64,000 nucleotides of DNA from Nocardia sp. NBC_00508. GTDB lineage: Bacteria > Actinomycetota > Actinomycetes > Mycobacteriales > Mycobacteriaceae. This document shows positions 49,601-63,887 of this stretch, in pieces (positions within the stretch are counted from its first letter, which is position 1; each line of letters begins with the position of its first letter). The DNA lies in contig NZ_CP107852.1 in NCBI RefSeq assembly GCF_036346875.1, positions 7,192,001 to 7,256,000 of the forward strand, read 5' to 3'. The notes under the pieces were generated by a model. It was given only the letters and a program-made list of their open reading frames with translations. It ran no database searches and was not told the DNA's origin. A program made the position numbers and the translations under genes.

Positions 49601-49762
49601 ATGTCCGAGAACCCGACCAGTCCTGGCGAGCGCCTCCGGTGGTGCATCCGTGACCAAGCCGAGTTGCCAGCCGAGATAGCGGCGCATAGCCGAGTGCGGC
49701 CACTTGATGGTCGCCGAATGCGAGAGACAAGCGCACGGCGACGGGGTGGCGAAGATGGATGA
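49601..49762 (+). CDS. Doubtful small ORF (53 aa)
   Basis: The frame starts MSENPTSPGERLRWCIRDQA and ends overlapping the next small ORF. It follows the second AT-rich motif by about 80 bases. No family is recognised and base use is only weakly coding-like. It may be a remnant. Confidence 0.25.
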   Translation: MSENPTSPGERLRWCIRDQAELPAEIAAHSRVRPLDGRRMRETSARRRGGEDG

Positions 49763-50021
49763 TGTACGCCGCACGGAAGTCGACGGACTGCGTGTGACCT
49801 GGGGTTTGGTTCAGCATCATCTGATTGCGATTGTCGCCGTGCACGACGCATCCGACGCTTCGCCGGTGGTAGCCTTCAGCCCCGGCAACTATCCGGATCT
49901 CGCGCAAGCACGAGAACTTCTTCCAGAACTGGCGAGGCTGTGGGATGCGGTCCGCCACGAATTCTGGGCGAAACTCATCCCGCCGGGACCGCTGGGGGCC
50001 GGACGGCGGGCATGGGCGTGA
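49755..50021 (+). CDS. Small hypothetical protein or remnant (88 aa)
   Basis: From ATG 49755 the frame reads MDDVRRTEVDGLRVTWGLVQ, then ASDASPVVAFSPGNYPDLAQ and a helical end (ARLWDAVRHEFWAKLIPPG). It overlaps the end of the preceding 53-codon frame by eight bases. The sequence is protein-like but unmatched in memory. The rest of 49220-50214 holds no other supportable gene. Confidence 0.35.
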   Translation: MDDVRRTEVDGLRVTWGLVQHHLIAIVAVHDASDASPVVAFSPGNYPDLAQARELLPELARLWDAVRHEFWAKLIPPGPLGAGRRAWA

Positions 50022-50214
50022 CGTTGCTTCTCGCGCATCGGCTGTGCGGGCGAGCACGGTGACGTAGGCCGGCACCCGCTGTCCCTGGCAACTGCCACTA
50101 TTTGCCTTGCTCGGCGTTGTCGAGCCGGCGCGGCCCGGTTGCAGCATCAGCATGGTCCCCGACACCGCCGAGCGTGTCGAAAAGCGGACGCCGGCGAACT
50201 ATGGTGAGGCGGTG

Positions 50215-51192
50215 ATGCTCGAGCCAGGTGACCGGTTTGCTGGATTCATGGTGAAAGCCCGGCTAGGTCATGGCGGCAGCAGCGGGGTGTATCTGGCCGA
50301 GGATCTGGAACGCTCGCAGCCTGTGTCGCTGAAGATTCTCGGGCCGGACGACAGCCGATCACCCGAGGCGCGTGCGCGATTTGTGCACGAGTTCGACATC
50401 TTGTCCGCGCTGCGGCATCCCACCATCGTTCGGATCTACACACACGGTGAAACCGACGGCAGGCTGTGGTCGGCGCGCGAGTACGTGGCGGGCGCGACGG
50501 GGTCGACGTTGGTGCGGATGCCACACCAACACCCGGATCTGCGACGGGTTCTGCACCTGCTGAACCATGTCGCGGCAGGATTGGATTTCGCGCACGCCAA
50601 CGATGTGGTCCATCTCGACGTCAAACCGGCGAATGTGCTGGTCGGCGCGGACGAACCTGCGACAGTGAAAATCTCGGACTTCGACCAGGCCCGGTGGCTG
50701 CACCGGCCCGAACCTCCCCTGGCCAACAACGGTTTCGTCGTGGTGTCGGTGCCGTATGCCGCACCGGAACTGCTACAGGCGGGCGCGGTGTCCCCTGCGA
50801 CGGACCAATACGCGCTCGCCTGCTCGGCCATCGAACTGCTCACCGGCCGCCCGCCATTCCCCCGCGCCGACCTCATGGCCACCGCAGAGGCTCAACTGCA
50901 CGACCCACCCCCCGAGATCTCCGAGCGCAGGCACTGGATCCCGCCCGAGGTCGACGCGATCTTGCACCGGTCGCTCGCAAAAGACCCCGGTGCCCGCTAC
51001 GACTCGTGCACCGAGCCCATCCGCCTGCTCACCGAGGCGCTCCAGGACATTGATCCACGCCCCCTCGCTCCCCTACTGAACCGTCTGAAGGTGGCATTCA
51101 CCCGATCGCATCTGCTGAACACCACCCTCGGACGGAAAGAACGGGAGGCGTCGATTGTCAGGTGTTCAGCGGAGCGGTGGGTGGGAAGGTGA
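50215..51192 (+). CDS. Cytoplasmic Ser/Thr protein kinase-like protein, atypical active site
   Basis: The 325-residue protein is a single kinase domain without membrane segment or sensor domain. Visible parts are the glycine loop LGHGGSSGVYLA, K40 (VSLKIL), E59, the catalytic loop HLDVKPANVLV (D135, N140; the usual HRD Arg is Leu134), the metal loop SDFDQAR (D155; the usual DFG Gly is Asp157) and the APEL segment. Catalytic Lys, Asp and Asn remain, so activity is possible, but regulation through an RD-type activation loop is not. Its last 35 bases overlap the end of the convergent P450 gene. Confidence 0.88.
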   Translation: MLEPGDRFAGFMVKARLGHGGSSGVYLAEDLERSQPVSLKILGPDDSRSPEARARFVHEFDILSALRHPTIVRIYTHGETDGRLWSAREYVAGATGSTLVRMPHQHPDLRRVLHLLNHVAAGLDFAHANDVVHLDVKPANVLVGADEPATVKISDFDQARWLHRPEPPLANNGFVVVSVPYAAPELLQAGAVSPATDQYALACSAIELLTGRPPFPRADLMATAEAQLHDPPPEISERRHWIPPEVDAILHRSLAKDPGARYDSCTEPIRLLTEALQDIDPRPLAPLLNRLKVAFTRSHLLNTTLGRKEREASIVRCSAERWVGR

Positions 51193-52426
51193 CCGGCAGT
51201 TCGGTCAGTGCCCTGTGGAAGGGACCTGGCCGCCAGTCGGGTGTCCGGTCCGGCAGGTTCAGTGTGATCTCCGGCAGTGCGTCGAGGAGTTGGTCGATGG
51301 CCTCTTGCGCGATCAGGTAGGCCAGGGGTCGCGCTGGGCAGGCGTGTGGGCCGAGCCCCCAGGCCAGGTGGGAGCGGTTGCCGGTCAGGTCGTCGGTACG
51401 GATTGCGGGGTCGTTGTTGCAGGCGGCCATGCTGATGACGACGGGCTGGTGTGCGGGCAGCCAGATGTCGTCGATGAGGATCGGATGGCGGGGGTAGGTG
51501 ATCAGCAGGTTCGCCAGTGGCGGGTCGTTGAACAAGACCTCGTCGAGGGCATCGCGAGACGACAGGTTGCCGCCGAGGATGCTGTCACCGAAGCGCTCGT
51601 CGGTGAGGATCAGCAGCAGGGTGTTGGTGATCAGGTTCAGTTCGAATTCGATCCCGGTGCCGTAGACCTGTGACACGTGGTGGGACGCCTCGACGTCATC
51701 CAGCCGGGCGGGATGCTGGAGCAGTACCGAGGTGATATCGCGCTTGGGTTCGGCGCGTTTGAGTGCCACCAACTTCATCAGCGCCTCCCCCAGTATCTGG
51801 TTGCCCTTCTCGGCGTCGACACCTTCGAGCAGGGCGGCCGTACCGGCGGCGATCTGCCCGCCGATCTCCGGGGTGCAGCCGAGCAGATAGTTGACGACTT
51901 CGAATACCAGCGGGAACACGTACTGCCGGATCAGGTCGGCGGACCCGTCCTGGCAGAAGGAGTTGATCAGTGGGATGGCAAGACCCTCCACGATGGCGTG
52001 GAGGGCATACAGATCGACCTCGTCGATGCTCGCGGTGATCGCCCCTCGGTAGCGGGCGAAGTCGGCCCCGGCGCTACGACTGGCCATCGGCCGCCACTCC
52101 AAGAGGGGGAGGATGGGGCAGTCAGCGGGAATGTTCTTCTGCCAGGCGCGCGGGTCGGCGGGAAAGTGCTCGGGATCATTGAGGATCCGCACTGCGGTGC
52201 TGTAGCCGACCACCAGGGTGGCGGGGACGCCGGGCGACAGCTCCACCGGCGCCAAAGACCCGTAGCGTCTGCGCATTTCGTGGTAGAAGCGGTGTGGATC
52301 GGCCGCGAACTCGGGCGCGTACATGGGCACCCGTGGGTCGTCGGAATCGATCGGAGAGCCGTGCACCACCGGGCACGATTGAGCTGAAACCCGAGACTGC
52401 GGCGTACTCAAGGAGCAAACTCCCAA
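51158..52426 (-). CDS. Cytochrome P450 without ExxR motif (CYP157-like)
   Basis: The 422-residue protein has the heme-ligand Cys363 in HLAWGLGPHACPARPLA and P450-type flanks (ISMAACNNDPAIR, YPRHPILIDDIWLPAHQPVV). The K-helix, where P450s carry ExxR, reads RDALDEVLFNDPPLANL: Glu296 is followed by V-L-F, so the Arg is missing. The I-helix also lacks the usual acid-Thr pair. Streptomyces CYP157 enzymes, known to lack ExxR, show the same features and usually sit in conservon operons; here no conservon partner is seen, only the convergent kinase. Catalytic activity is uncertain. Confidence 0.9.
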   Translation of the reverse strand: MGVCSLSTPQSRVSAQSCPVVHGSPIDSDDPRVPMYAPEFAADPHRFYHEMRRRYGSLAPVELSPGVPATLVVGYSTAVRILNDPEHFPADPRAWQKNIPADCPILPLLEWRPMASRSAGADFARYRGAITASIDEVDLYALHAIVEGLAIPLINSFCQDGSADLIRQYVFPLVFEVVNYLLGCTPEIGGQIAAGTAALLEGVDAEKGNQILGEALMKLVALKRAEPKRDITSVLLQHPARLDDVEASHHVSQVYGTGIEFELNLITNTLLLILTDERFGDSILGGNLSSRDALDEVLFNDPPLANLLITYPRHPILIDDIWLPAHQPVVISMAACNNDPAIRTDDLTGNRSHLAWGLGPHACPARPLAYLIAQEAIDQLLDALPEITLNLPDRTPDWRPGPFHRALTELPVTFPPTAPLNT

Positions 52427-52650
52427 CTATTCGTAGGCACTGCATGATTGCTGAAGTACCGCTCCCTAGCCGGACGCTGCACTGGAGCGGGTTACCGGAG
52501 CTATGCCGGAACCGGTCGATGGTATAGCGCGCACGGCACAGCATTGTCAGTGCATACGAAACCTGCTCCGCAGAATGTTTTTCGAGCCCGATGCGCGGCC
52601 GGACTGCCGCCTGGCCGCGACACCGTGATGGGTAGTGGAGGAGATCGGTG

Positions 52651-53823
52651 TCAGACGCCGAGAGCGTCCAGCGAATCGTGATCGTCGATGGCCGTGGTGA
52701 TTCGCTTCAACAGCGTCAAGCAGGTCTCCACCGGCTGCATCTTGGGTTGATATGCCGCCCTGCCGATCGTGAACGCCCAAGCCGCGTAGGCGAACATGGA
52801 CTGTTGGCGGTACGCCAGCCATGCGTCATCGAACGACGGGGCCTTGCCGTCGAGCGGTCCGAGCTCGTCCAGGTATGCCGCCAGCAGTTCGCGATCCCAG
52901 GCACGCCGGTCCTCGGGCTCGCATCCAGAGTTGACGGTGTAGGCGAAGTCGTGTGCCCAACCTCCCCGCATCACCACCTGCCAGTCGACGAATCCCATTC
53001 GCCCTGTGCCGGTGCTGTATGTTTGGCCGATGTGCGGGTCACCGTGCAGCAGGGTCTGGGGTAGCTCGTTCGTCGCCTTGTCGATCGCGCGCTCGACACC
53101 CGCCCACAGCCGTTCGCTCTGGCCGTGCAGCGCCTCGGGAACCACTTCCTCGGCTCGCCGCAGGCCGACCTCGCAACGCTTCTTCATGTCGATGGCGGCG
53201 AGATATGCCTGGAGCGCTTCGGTCGTGCTCTTGAGGTCCGCGATCGACGAGTGGTTCCAGAAGGTGCGGTGGAGCCGAGCGAGATTGCGTACCAGATCTT
53301 CGATCTGGTCACGGGCGACCGGGGCGTTCGGCTCGATGAACCGCGCACCGCGGGTCGAGGCGATGTCTTCCATCAGGGCGATCGAACGCCACGACCCCGC
53401 GTCGGCGGCGCCCCAATAGCCGATCGGAGCCTCGATATCGACCTGGGGCCGGAAGTCCCTGAAGAAGCGGGTTTCGCCGTCGATCATTTTGCCGCCACCG
53501 AGCAGGATGCGCTGGGAGAAGGCGGTTGTCGTCTTCGCGAACAGATCGGTCGGCAAGCTCGCCTGCTTGCCCGCGTCGTTGTACTCCACACGAATCGCGA
53601 CGCGAGTGGATGTTCCGCGGCTGCCGTTGGAGGTTTCGAACGAGAGCACCTCGGCCTCGGGGACATCGCGGCACAGTACGGCCGTCAGCCACCGCGGTGT
53701 GAGGGTTTCGCCGGAGACCGGGACGTCCTCGACGTCCCGGGCTTTGGGCCGGAGCATCTTCTCGCCCAGGATGTGAGCACCAACTGTGACAGACCGTCCG
53801 AGCAACCAGAGCTTGTGGTTCAT
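52651..53823 (-). CDS. Aminoglycoside-phosphotransferase-fold kinase (small-molecule kinase-like)
   Basis: The 390-residue protein (ATG 53823) belongs to the APH/choline-kinase fold, in the ecdysteroid-kinase-like/DUF1679-type branch. It shows an N-lobe Lys in DLFAKTTT, the catalytic loop LLHGDPHIGQTY (H260, D262), and the metal Asp280 in GRMGFVDWQVVMRGGWAHDFAY. Mycolata have many such proteins near lipid- and sterol-degradation genes; the substrate is unknown. Upstream open codons to 54120 have no start signal and are excluded. A stand-alone gene. Confidence 0.86.
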   Translation of the reverse strand: MNHKLWLLGRSVTVGAHILGEKMLRPKARDVEDVPVSGETLTPRWLTAVLCRDVPEAEVLSFETSNGSRGTSTRVAIRVEYNDAGKQASLPTDLFAKTTTAFSQRILLGGGKMIDGETRFFRDFRPQVDIEAPIGYWGAADAGSWRSIALMEDIASTRGARFIEPNAPVARDQIEDLVRNLARLHRTFWNHSSIADLKSTTEALQAYLAAIDMKKRCEVGLRRAEEVVPEALHGQSERLWAGVERAIDKATNELPQTLLHGDPHIGQTYSTGTGRMGFVDWQVVMRGGWAHDFAYTVNSGCEPEDRRAWDRELLAAYLDELGPLDGKAPSFDDAWLAYRQQSMFAYAAWAFTIGRAAYQPKMQPVETCLTLLKRITTAIDDHDSLDALGV

Positions 53824-54058
53824 TCGCTTGCCTCGATTCCGGAGTACGACATAACCGCCCGAGCAGCTGGATCGCCAGCGCACGGGTCCGCAGGACAGTA
53901 ACCCATGGTCTCGAAATGGTTGTACGGCAAGGCGATTGCCGAGTCGATTCGGCGAGATCTGCTGTATGAGCAGAAACTGAGCATCATCTGGTCTGGTCGA
54001 TGAGCTCCGACCGGCGCGAAGGTATCCACCGTACGACGGCGAATCAGGAGGTCGAACG

Positions 54059-54208
54059 GTGGATGTCGTAGTTGTCGGCGGCGGCCCGGTTGGTATGACG
54101 GCGGCGCTGTTGCTAGCCAAGGAAGGTCACTCGGTCACGGAACCGATCACCGATGTGCTGGCGATGTCCGGCAGTGGCTGGCCACACACCCGGATCTGGA
54201 GGAGGTGA
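54059..54208 (+). pseudogene. N-terminal fragment of an FAD-dependent monooxygenase
   Basis: A GTG start behind a strong AGGAGG opens VDVVVVGGGPVGMTAALLLA followed by KEGH, a textbook FAD-binding Rossmann start of the phenol-hydroxylase type. After about 27 residues the sequence ceases to resemble the family and runs to TGA at 54208. The remaining 450 or more residues are absent. The break coincides with the beginning of an alpha/beta hydrolase tail in another frame. Confidence 0.75.
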
Positions 54209-54504
54209 TCGACCGGCTGCGCGACCCGCGGGCGCTGAGCACGAGCCTCGGCCTCTACCGCACCGGCGCGGGACCACAACTGCTGGTCGAACCGCCCATC
54301 GACCTGCCGGAGGTACTCGCACCCGTGCTGGGACTGTGGAGCAGCGAGGATCGGTACCTGACCGAGCAATCGATGACCGGAACCGAGAAGTATGTCGGCG
54401 GCTCGTGGCGATACGAGCGGCTCGACGGGGTCGGCCACTGGATGCAGCTCGAAGCGCCGGACCGGGTCAACGAGTTGCTCCTCGACTTTCTCGCCGGGAT
54501 GTAG
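54160..54504 (+). pseudogene. C-terminal fragment of an alpha/beta hydrolase
   Basis: In the frame one base off the monooxygenase fragment the sequence reads RQWLATHPDLEEVIDRLRDP, then PVLGLWSSEDRYLTEQSM with the usual Asp, and the catalytic His in RLDGVGHWMQLEAPDRVNELLLDFL. The nucleophile elbow GxSxG and oxyanion parts are missing. It is the 3' end of an epoxide-hydrolase- or esterase-like gene fused by deletion to the start of the monooxygenase gene. Confidence 0.72.
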
Positions 54505-54587
54505 CCCGTTCCGCCAGCGGGTCGTCGCCCTCGACCCCATGCACCGGACACTCCTCGACGGCAGCCCGAAAAGCGAAGGACCCGATT

Positions 54588-55496
54588 ATGTTTCGTGCCG
54601 CACGGGACGCCATGAGCGACACCTCGGCGGACGGCGCCGCGTTGCCGACACTGTTCTGCCGGATCCTCGGCCCGATCGAGATCGAGATCGACGGCGTGTC
54701 CGTCGATCTCGGCGGCCCTCGGTCACGGAAGCTGCTCGCCGCACTGTCGGCCGCGCGCGGTGCCCCGGTCGGGGACGCGGAGCTGATCGACCAGGTGTGG
54801 GGCGATGCCCCACCGGGCAACATCCCCCAGGCGATGCGCGCGATCGTCTGGCGGCTGCGCGCCGAGCTGGGCCCTACGGCCGGTCAGCGCTACCTGGAAC
54901 GCAGCCGCGCCGGTTACGCGCTGACCATTCCGGGACCGCTGACCGATCACGGGCAGCTGCCCACCTTGGTCACCCGCGGACTGGCGCACCTCACCGAGGG
55001 CGATCCCGCGGCCGCCGTCGCCGATCTCGAAGCGGCCGTCGCACTCTGGCGCGGTGAACCGTGGGAAGAGCTCGGTTCCGCGCCGGAGTTGATCGGTATC
55101 AGGGCCAAACTCGCCGAATTGCACGACGTGGCGATCGAAGAACTGCCGGCGGCACGGATCGCCGTCGGAGACACCACGCGTGCCATCGCCGCACTGACCG
55201 AGGCGGTGGTTGCCGCCCCCTACCGTGAACGCCGCTGGGAGCTGTTGGCTCTCGGCCTGTACCGCAGCGGAAGGCAGGTCGAAGCTCTCGAGACTCTGCG
55301 CCGCGTGCGTAGACTGCTCATCACCGAGGTCGGCATCGAACCGGGTCCGATGCTGCGCGCACTCGAGCACGCGATTCTGCGACAGGACCCGAGCCTGCTC
55401 TTGCCGACGAGCGTGATCGAAATTCCGCCTGGCCCATCCGGTCGAGTTGCTGTTTCGGCAACAGCCTCCGAAACGACAGGGGCCCGCGTTCGGTAG
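54588..55496 (+). CDS. SARP-type regulator: winged helix plus BTAD domain
   Basis: From ATG 54588, with GAAGGA upstream, the 302-residue protein has an OmpR-like winged helix (about 18-105, CRILGPIEIEIDGVSVDLGGPRSRKLLAAL in two parts) and a BTAD domain (about 110-265, GEPWEELGSAPELIGIRAKLAE and LLALGLYRSGRQVEALETLRRVR). This is the DNA-binding and activation half of AfsR/DnrI-type regulators, which activate secondary-metabolite genes. The next gene, 68 bases on, encodes a separate ATPase that looks like the missing NB-ARC half of AfsR, so the two may act together. Confidence 0.9.
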   Translation: MFRAARDAMSDTSADGAALPTLFCRILGPIEIEIDGVSVDLGGPRSRKLLAALSAARGAPVGDAELIDQVWGDAPPGNIPQAMRAIVWRLRAELGPTAGQRYLERSRAGYALTIPGPLTDHGQLPTLVTRGLAHLTEGDPAAAVADLEAAVALWRGEPWEELGSAPELIGIRAKLAELHDVAIEELPAARIAVGDTTRAIAALTEAVVAAPYRERRWELLALGLYRSGRQVEALETLRRVRRLLITEVGIEPGPMLRALEHAILRQDPSLLLPTSVIEIPPGPSGRVAVSATASETTGARVR

Positions 55497-55564
55497 CCTT
55501 GGCTGCGAGGGCTGACTCGCTGCCTGCCCTCGCCTGTTCGAGGAATAACGCCGTGAGGAGTCCC

Positions 55565-57592
55565 ATGGGCTTGTCCCACGACGGTCCCGCGGTGCTCGCG
55601 GACAGTCTGGCTGTCGGGAGGGACCGCGCTTTCGTCGGGCGCGGCGATGAACTCGTCGCGTTCCGTGCGGCACTGGCCGGTGGCCCCGACGCGCGTCCGG
55701 TGCAGTATCTGCACGGACCGGGCGGGATCGGAAAGTCCATGCTGCTGCGGCGATTCGCGCGCGAGGCCAGGCAGGCGGGCCGCTCGGTGGTCGAGGTGGA
55801 CAGCCGGACGGTGACGCCCACCCCGGAGGGCTTCGTGGCTGCCGCGAGTATTGCGGTGCACGAGCCGGGGGTGGTGCTGCTCGTCGACACCTTCGAAATG
55901 TCCCAGGGCCTGGAGGGCTGGCTGTGGGAGCGATTCCTGCCCCAGCTGCCCGCGGGCGCGGTCGTTGTGGTGGCGGGGCGGGTGCCGCCGGATCCGCTGT
56001 GGACCTCCGACCCGGGATGGGCCGATCTGCTCCAGGTCACGGCGTTGCGCAACCTCGCGCCGGACGAGGCGGCCGAGTTCCTGCACGCCCGGCAGGTGCC
56101 GGTCAGCGCCCAGCAGGCGCTGCTGGAATTCACCGGCGGCAATCCGCTCGCGCTCGCCCTCGCCGCGGCCGTCACGGTCCGGGACAACGCGGTGCGACCC
56201 AGCTGGAAACCCAACCAGGACACCATCGCCACGCTACTGCGCCAACTCGTCGGCGACACCCCGAGCCCCGAGCACCGCAGGGCGCTGGAGGTCTGTGCGC
56301 ACGCCTACGTCACCTCCGAGTCGCTGCTGCGCGCGCTGATGGGCGAGGACGCCGCGGAACTGTTCGCTTGGCTGCGCGTCCAGCCGTTCATCGAGTCGAC
56401 TGCCGCGGGACTGTTCCCGCACGATGTGGTCCGCGAAGCGCTGGAAGCCGACCTCAGATGGCGAGACCCGGAGGGCTTCGCCGACATGCACAACCAGATG
56501 CGGGAACTGCATCTCGCGCAGCTGCGCGCGGCACCGGATTCAAGTCTGCTGCCTGCCACCGGCGCGCTGATCTTCCTCTTCCGCACCGACCGGCAGATGT
56601 CGGAGTTCAACATCTGGCGTGAGGTCGGACTCGTGGAAGACCGGCCTTATCAACGGGCGCACCGCGAGCGCGTGCTGGAGCTGGTCGAGCAGGCCGAAGG
56701 GCAGGAATCTGCGTCGGTCGCCGCGTACTGGCTGGACCGGCAGCCCGAGGCGTTCCGGGTCTATCACTCGACACACACCGGAGAACCGGCCGGCTTCTCG
56801 GCCTGGCTCGAGCTATCGGAGCCCGTGGGATCGGATATCGATCCGGTTGTCGCGGCGGCGTGGCATCATGCCAGGGCGAACGGGCCCCTGCGCGCAGGTG
56901 AGTACATGGCGTTGGCCCGCTTCACGATAGATGCTGCGGCTTACCAGCGGCCCGCCCCCTCGACCACTTTCGCCCAGTGGCGGGCAACCGGAGAGATGAT
57001 TCGCGGTGACCGGCTCGCCTGGTCGTACGTCGTGATGCGCGACGACGGATACTGGGACAAACACCTCGGCGACATCAATATGGTGCCCATTGTTGCTCCG
57101 CCCACCGTTGGCGATCACCGCTATGCACTCTTCGCGCACGATTGGCGTGCGCAGCCCGCGGGCCCGTGGCTGCAGGAAAAGTCGGATGCCATGCTCTCGG
57201 GTTCCACCATGGCCGGCGCACCAGTGCGCCGCCGCGGTGAGTTGGTCGTGCTGTCCCGTCCGGAATTCGATGGGGCGGTCCGCGAAGCCCTGCGTACGCT
57301 GCATCGACCCGCGGCGCTCGCCGACAACCCGCTCGCCCGCAGCCGCGTGGTACTCGAGAGCGGCAAGAACCTGCCCGAGATACTCGCGGGTGCGGCCGAG
57401 TCGCTGCAAGGCGAGCGGGGTGGCGAGAAGCTGTACCGTGCGGTCACGGTCGCCTATTTCAAGGGTGCTCCCACTCAAGAGGTGGCGGCCGAGCTGCTCG
57501 GATTGCCGTTCAGCACCTACCGCCGCCATCTCACCACCGGTGTGGAGCGGATGAGCGATCTGCTGTGGCATCACGAGCTGAATGGCCAGTGA
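55565..57592 (+). CDS. STAND-like AAA/NB-ARC ATPase with C-terminal HTH
   Basis: From ATG 55565, with GAGGAG upstream, the 675-residue protein begins VGRDRAFVGRGDELVAFRAAL, then has Walker A GPGGIGKSML (K57) and Walker B GVVLLVDTFE (D108), followed by winged-helix-like and helical regions typical of regulatory STAND ATPases. The end (about 625-670) has a sigma-70-region-4-like helix pair, PTQEVAAELLGLPFSTYRRHL. Part 440-600 has no repeat I can name. It lies directly after the SARP gene and is probably co-transcribed. It should use ATP binding as a switch for transcription control. Confidence 0.85.
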   Translation: MGLSHDGPAVLADSLAVGRDRAFVGRGDELVAFRAALAGGPDARPVQYLHGPGGIGKSMLLRRFAREARQAGRSVVEVDSRTVTPTPEGFVAAASIAVHEPGVVLLVDTFEMSQGLEGWLWERFLPQLPAGAVVVVAGRVPPDPLWTSDPGWADLLQVTALRNLAPDEAAEFLHARQVPVSAQQALLEFTGGNPLALALAAAVTVRDNAVRPSWKPNQDTIATLLRQLVGDTPSPEHRRALEVCAHAYVTSESLLRALMGEDAAELFAWLRVQPFIESTAAGLFPHDVVREALEADLRWRDPEGFADMHNQMRELHLAQLRAAPDSSLLPATGALIFLFRTDRQMSEFNIWREVGLVEDRPYQRAHRERVLELVEQAEGQESASVAAYWLDRQPEAFRVYHSTHTGEPAGFSAWLELSEPVGSDIDPVVAAAWHHARANGPLRAGEYMALARFTIDAAAYQRPAPSTTFAQWRATGEMIRGDRLAWSYVVMRDDGYWDKHLGDINMVPIVAPPTVGDHRYALFAHDWRAQPAGPWLQEKSDAMLSGSTMAGAPVRRRGELVVLSRPEFDGAVREALRTLHRPAALADNPLARSRVVLESGKNLPEILAGAAESLQGERGGEKLYRAVTVAYFKGAPTQEVAAELLGLPFSTYRRHLTTGVERMSDLLWHHELNGQ

Positions 57593-57671
57593 CGTTCTCA
57601 CCGGGTTCAGGGCGCGGCACGACCCCCGCAGCGAACGGGGAGATCCGTCAGCTGAAGCGGGAGATCTCGGC

Positions 57672-57704
57672 GCCGGGGCGGAGCAGGCAAAACCCCGCCC
57701 CGGC
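57672..57704. terminator. GC-rich terminator hairpin between convergent genes
   Basis: GCCGGGGCGG (57672-57681) and its exact complement CCGCCCCGGC (57695-57704) enclose a 13-base A-rich loop. It lies midway between the convergent ATPase and carboxylase genes and can stop transcription from both sides. Confidence 0.75.
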
Positions 57705-57719
57705 TGTTCCACTGCCGTG

Positions 57720-63176
<5,457 letters not shown>

Positions 63177-63354
63177 TCGACAGCCCTTTCTCTCCAAAGT
63201 GCTCGCCCGGTCGACCGGGCGAGGCTTGCGGCTCTCAAATTCGGGTGCTGTGTAGCTTTCTTCTGCCCATGCGCTTTGTATATCGGTGATCCCACCGCGC
63301 CGGTAACGGTAGTAGCAGCGCGAATGTCTGTCCCACGTCGGTGGGTGTCGGTGC

Positions 63355-63688
63355 GGATACCCCTGAGCACCATGCCGAGGGCAACTGCCGAGCCCGATGC
63401 CGAACCCCGCATCGACCACGCCCGAGTACCGCTGCGCGGACTGGCGGCGTTGGGCGCGCTCGAACTCAGGGACGTGAGCGCTGCGGCTCCCATGCCCTGA
63501 ACAGTCCGAGCCACCAGCAGTGTCCCCCTCGTAGGCAAGCTCATCTCCCGGACCGGCCAGGTGAGCACGACAAGACCGGCCAAGAATACCCGCGTGGACG
63601 CTTCGAGACCCGTTTTCACGTTTGGGAGTGCCGTGTCCGCAATCAGGGGACCAGAACAACTGATGACCGGGCACAAGTGCTGCGACAT
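63355..63688 (-). pseudogene. Decayed MFS drug-exporter gene
   Basis: Fragments in one minus-strand frame recall the N-terminal helices of DHA2 (EmrB/QacA) exporters: LIADTALPNV, STRVFLAGLVVLTWP, and TLLVARTVQGMGAAALTSLS. The pieces are closer together than in an intact transporter, no second half is found, and the hydrophobic segments are broken. It is a remnant that has suffered deletions. Confidence 0.55.
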
Positions 63689-63873
63689 CAGACATGCGCG
63701 GGCATCCAGCCCGGACGTCGCCAGCCGGTCGGTTCAACCCGTAGCGGCCGCCGATCCTGGATCGGCGGCAAGGGCCGCTGCGTTGCGACACGCCGATGAA
63801 GTTGTCATGCGCGCGAGTTCCCTGTCGCTCGCAGTCGCGGTTCTCGTGCCTGCGCGTGTCGTGCGGGATCGTT

Positions 63874-63887
63874 TGTGTTCGAACACA
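63874..63887. promoter_or_regulatory. 14-base perfect palindrome near the right edge
   Basis: TGTGTTC is followed at once by its complement GAACACA. It lies in 63689-64000, where I see no supportable gene; a gene may begin beyond the window edge. Operator function is a guess. Confidence 0.35.
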
